Shown here: positions 7,285 through 10,349 of the stretch, piece after piece | How the letters are laid out: every line of letters starts with the position of its first letter | How positions within the stretch are numbered: the first letter of the stretch is position 1 | Position numbers and translations under genes: made by a program | Notes under the pieces: generated by a model | What the model was told of the DNA's origin: nothing | Database searches by the model: none | The model's input: the letters and a program-made list of their open reading frames with translations, nothing else | Assembly: GCA_945910665.1 (NCBI GenBank) | Contig: CAMDZK010000020.1 | Coordinates: forward strand, 1 to 10,349 | DNA: 10,349 nt | From: an uncultured Peptostreptococcaceae bacterium | GTDB lineage: Bacteria; Bacillota; Clostridia; Tissierellales; Peptoniphilaceae | Reading direction: 5' to 3'

Positions 7285-7297
<13 letters not shown>
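6881..7297 (+). CDS. ywlE: Low-molecular-weight phosphatase, probable protein-arginine phosphatase (YwlE-like)
   Basis: A 138-residue protein of the low-molecular-weight protein tyrosine phosphatase fold. The P-loop CX5R is at C7 to R13 (CTGNTCRS) at the extreme N-terminus, and the general-acid loop DPF is at 110-112. The residue after the loop asparagine is threonine (T11), which in Bacillus YwlE selects phosphoarginine over phosphotyrosine; classical tyrosine phosphatases have isoleucine or another residue there. On that basis it should reverse McsB-type arginine phosphorylation that marks proteins for ClpCP degradation, though mcsB is not in this window. AGGAGGT (6869-6875) precedes the ATG, which overlaps the upstream stop. 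Its 3' end overlaps rpiB by 13 nt. The order Sua5, YwlE, RpiB matches Bacillus ywlC-ywlE-ywlF with one gene fewer. Confidence 0.9.
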
Positions 7298-8350
<1,053 letters not shown>

Positions 8351-8362
8351 TGAGAAGAAAGT

Positions 8363-8398
8363 AGAGAGAGCAAAGCGAGCAGCGATGCTCTCTTTTTT
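8363..8398 (+). terminator. Intrinsic terminator after upp, with an alternative GNRA-loop hairpin
   Basis: The arm 8363-8372 (AGAGAGAGCA) pairs with 8386-8395 (TGCTCTCTTT) with one G-T wobble, leaving a 13-nt loop, and T residues run from 8393 to 8398. A second, smaller hairpin uses the same 3' arm: GAGCA (8377-8381), a GCGA tetraloop (8382-8385) and TGCTC (8386-8390). Only one can form at a time. Either way the T-run follows closely, so this should end the run of genes that begins at 646. Confidence 0.85.
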
Positions 8399-8414
8399 CG
8401 TTACGAGCAAAGCG
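8368..8414 (+). repeat. 10-nt direct repeat GAGCAAAGCG flanking the terminator T-run
   Basis: GAGCAAAGCG occurs at 8368-8377, within the terminator stem-loop, and again at 8405-8414, just past it. The copies are 37 nt apart start to start. The core GAGCA appears a third time at 8377-8381. It may be a remnant of a small duplication; no function is evident. Confidence 0.5.
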
Positions 8415-8497
8415 GAACTTTAAATTCTTTCTCTATTCCATTTGTGTTACTGTATTGCAACTGGCTTTTACGAAAACAACAAATGAAAGCGTTATTA

Positions 8498-8506
8498 TGT
8501 TATAAT
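8498..8506 (+). promoter_or_regulatory. Extended -10 promoter for the EF-G-paralogue gene
   Basis: A perfect TATAAT (8501-8506) is preceded by TGT (8498-8500), giving the extended -10 consensus TGnTATAAT. No recognisable -35 hexamer occurs at 16-18 nt upstream (AACAAA is at the 17-nt position), which is common for extended -10 promoters or for activated ones. Transcription would start near 8513, giving a leader of about 46 nt. The -10 lies within a larger imperfect dyad (8490-8517). The remaining intergenic sequence 8399-8489 holds no gene that I can see. Confidence 0.7.
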
Positions 8507-8517
8507 ACAGTGTAACG

Positions 8518-8534
8518 GTGCAAAAATTTTGCAC
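8518..8534. promoter_or_regulatory. Perfect 17-bp palindrome just downstream of the promoter (operator or leader hairpin)
   Basis: GTGCAAAA (8518-8525) and TTTTGCAC (8527-8534) are exact reverse complements around a single central A. It lies about 5 nt after the predicted transcription start and 12 nt before the ribosome binding site AGGAGG (8546-8551). As DNA it has the form of a repressor operator; as RNA it can fold into a 7-bp hairpin with a 3-nt loop at the very 5' end. It is not followed by a T-run, so it is not an intrinsic terminator. The function is inferred from position and symmetry only. Confidence 0.55.
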
Positions 8535-8558
8535 GACGACGAGACAGGAGGACAAAGT

Positions 8559-10349
8559 ATGAAAACATACAAAACAGAAGATATTAGAAATCTCGCGTTA
8601 ATTGGTCACTCAGGCAGCGGGAAAACCAACCTGACAGAAGCCATGCTCTTTGTGACAGGCGTTACGAAAAGACAAGGAAAAGTGGCAGATAAAAACACAA
8701 TTTCCGACTTTACAAAAGAAGAAATGGAACATGGTACTTCTATTTCCACGTCGATTATCCCCATCGAATGGCGCGATCGAAAGCTCAATTTGATCGACAC
8801 CCCCGGATACTTCGACTTTGTTGGTGAAATCAACGGAGCACTCCGTGCAGCAGAAGCGGCATTAATCGTGATCGATGCAACTGCTGGAATCGAAGTAGGT
8901 ACGGAAAAAGTTTGGAAATACTGTGAACAAATCGACCTTCCACGTATTGTGTTTGTAAATAAAATCGACGACGAAAATGTATCCTTTAAACGCGTCATGC
9001 AAGATATTGAAGAGCGTTTTGGTAAGAAAGTCATTCCATTCACCATTCCAATTGGTGAAGGGGCAGATTTCTTGGGTGTAACAGACGTTATATTCCAAAA
9101 GGGATACCATTATGAAAACGGCACACCAAGTCCAGTAGAATTGAGCCATGACCAAGAACTTGCAACCGAAAGACTCTACGAAATTATCGCAGAAGTCGTC
9201 GCAGAATCGGACGAAGTCCTCATGGAAAAATACTTCTCTGGTGAAAAGTTCACCCGTGAAGAACTTCTTCGCGGTGTGGTTACAGCGGTCTTAGAAGGAA
9301 GAGCAATTCCACTATTAGTGGGTTCTGCTGAAAAAAGCATCGGAATCGACCTTCTCTTAAACGTCATCAGTACCTATATGCCAGCACCAAATGACCCACG
9401 CGCAAACTTAGGGTTCCGCGTTGAATCTGGCGAAGAGAGAAAAGTCAGCGTCGATGAACCGTTCTCTGCCGTCGTTTTTAAAACATTAACGGACCCCTTT
9501 GTTGGCAAATTAAGCATTTTTAAAGTGGTATCTGGATCCTTGAAAAAAGGCGATGAACTCTACAATTCGACAAAAGACCAATCAGAAAAAATGGGTGGAC
9601 TTTTAACCCTTCGTGGAAAAACACAAATGGAAACGAGCGAGGTTGTTGCTGGTGATATCGGCGTATTATCAAAATTAAATACGACCCAAACGGGAGACAC
9701 ACTCTCTGATAAAGACCACAAAGTAATCTTCAAGAAAATTAAATATCCAGAACCAACTCTTTCCATTGCCATTGAACCAAAAGCAAAAGGCGACGAAGAA
9801 AAGATTGGCCAATCCTTAGCAAAATTAAACGAAGAAGATCCAAGTTTCACGGTCGTAAGAAATCCAGAAACGAAACAACTTGTCGTCTCTGGACAAGGAA
9901 ACGTACAACTTTCAGTCATCTTGGAAAAACTGAAAAATCAATTCGGCGTAGAAGTCGTTCAAATTCCATTACGCATTGCATACCGTGAAACGATTAAAGG
10001 CTCTGCCACCGTGCAAGGAAAACATAAGAAACAATCCGGTGGTGCGGGTCAATACGGAGATGTTCATATGCGCTTCGAACCAACCGAAGAAGAATTCATC
10101 TTTGAAGAAGAAGTCTTTGGGGGTGCAGTTCCAAGAAACTTCTTCCCAGCCGTTGAAAAGGGAATCAGAGAATCTTTAGAAAAAGGAATCTTGGCGGGAT
10201 ATCCTGTTGTAAACGTAAAAGCAGTTCTTACAGACGGTTCTTACCATCCTGTAGACTCCAACGAAATGGCCTTTAAAATCGCTGCATCCTTAGCTTTTAA
10301 AAAAGGGATGGAAGAAGCAAAACCAATTCTCCTTGAGCCAATTATGAAA
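8559..10349 (+). CDS. Elongation factor G paralogue (FusA2-like translational GTPase), 3' end outside window
   Basis: The first 597 codons of an EF-G family GTPase that runs off the window; EF-G is about 690 residues, so some 90 residues of domain V are missing. The G domain has G1 GHSGSGKT (16-23), a switch I remnant EHGTSIST (57-64), G3 DTPGYFDF (80-87), G4 NKID (134-137) and G5 GSAEK (255-259). Domain II spans about 300-385, domain III about 397-470, and domain IV begins near 475 with GKHKKQSGGAGQYGDV (487-502) and the tip loop GSYHPVDSNEMAFK (560-573). True EF-G has His after DTPG; here it is Tyr84, and SGQGNVQL (444-451) replaces the usual SGMGELHL. Both point to the EF-G-2/FusA2 paralogue group, whose role is not settled, rather than the canonical fusA of the str operon. 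AGGAGG at 8546-8551 precedes the ATG. It has its own promoter. Confidence 0.88.
   Translation, partial: MKTYKTEDIRNLALIGHSGSGKTNLTEAMLFVTGVTKRQGKVADKNTISDFTKEEMEHGTSISTSIIPIEWRDRKLNLIDTPGYFDFVGEINGALRAAEAALIVIDATAGIEVGTEKVWKYCEQIDLPRIVFVNKIDDENVSFKRVMQDIEERFGKKVIPFTIPIGEGADFLGVTDVIFQKGYHYENGTPSPVELSHDQELATERLYEIIAEVVAESDEVLMEKYFSGEKFTREELLRGVVTAVLEGRAIPLLVGSAEKSIGIDLLLNVISTYMPAPNDPRANLGFRVESGEERKVSVDEPFSAVVFKTLTDPFVGKLSIFKVVSGSLKKGDELYNSTKDQSEKMGGLLTLRGKTQMETSEVVAGDIGVLSKLNTTQTGDTLSDKDHKVIFKKIKYPEPTLSIAIEPKAKGDEEKIGQSLAKLNEEDPSFTVVRNPETKQLVVSGQGNVQLSVILEKLKNQFGVEVVQIPLRIAYRETIKGSATVQGKHKKQSGGAGQYGDVHMRFEPTEEEFIFEEEVFGGAVPRNFFPAVEKGIRESLEKGILAGYPVVNVKAVLTDGSYHPVDSNEMAFKIAASLAFKKGMEEAKPILLEPIMK

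Noticed and set aside
9560..9919. 119-codon open frame on the minus strand
   Set aside because: It lies fully antisense to the EF-G paralogue, is rich in Ser and Phe as expected from the complement of Glu/Lys codons, and has no recognisable domain. The same applies to the other antisense frames of 60-154 codons, such as 7283-7747 and 8606-9046.

Overview
The window is an ordinary chromosomal housekeeping stretch from a low-to-moderate GC Gram-positive bacterium, most likely an anaerobic Firmicute of the Clostridia/Tissierellia type. The basis is strong AGGAGG ribosome binding sites, sigma-A-like promoters with extended -10 boxes, very tight gene packing, and a gene order that recalls the Bacillus subtilis rho-rpmE and prmC/prfA-ywlC-ywlE-ywlF(rpiB)-upp neighbourhoods. 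Genus cannot be fixed from the sequence alone. All supported genes lie on the + strand. I see no mobile element, CRISPR array, tRNA or rRNA.

Layout: (1) 1-288 is the 3' end of rho, followed by a promoter (302-330), rpmE for zinc-type ribosomal protein L31 (382-582) and an intrinsic terminator (590-624). (2) 646-8350 is a compact run of eleven genes with overlaps or gaps of at most 9 nt: a DUF1385/YqhQ membrane protein, prmC, two short chromate-transporter-family proteins, prfA, a divergent PAP2 (DUF212/YuiD) membrane protein, a cation diffusion facilitator, a Sua5/YwlC threonylcarbamoyl-AMP synthase, a YwlE-type protein-arginine phosphatase, rpiB and upp. An intrinsic terminator (8363-8398) closes it. 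(3) 8399-8558 is a regulatory intergenic region with an extended -10 promoter, a perfect 17-bp palindrome in the presumed 5' UTR and other dyads. (4) 8559-10349 is the first 597 codons of an EF-G paralogue (FusA2-like), cut by the window end.

How it fits together: much of the window serves translation. PrmC methylates the GGQ glutamine of the release factor RF1 encoded by prfA in the same run; Sua5 makes the activated intermediate for t6A37 of ANN-decoding tRNAs; L31 is ribosomal; the last gene is a translational GTPase paralogue. RpiB (pentose phosphate pathway) and Upp (uracil salvage) both bear on ribose-phosphate and nucleotide supply. The membrane proteins (DUF1385, the CHR pair, DUF212 and CDF) are interleaved with these and are the least understood part.

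I do not see a clearly new system. The items most worth a second look are the palindrome/dyad cluster at the EF-G-paralogue promoter, the His-to-Tyr change in that GTPase's G3 motif, the CHR pair placed between prmC and prfA, and the absence of a visible promoter for the eleven-gene run.
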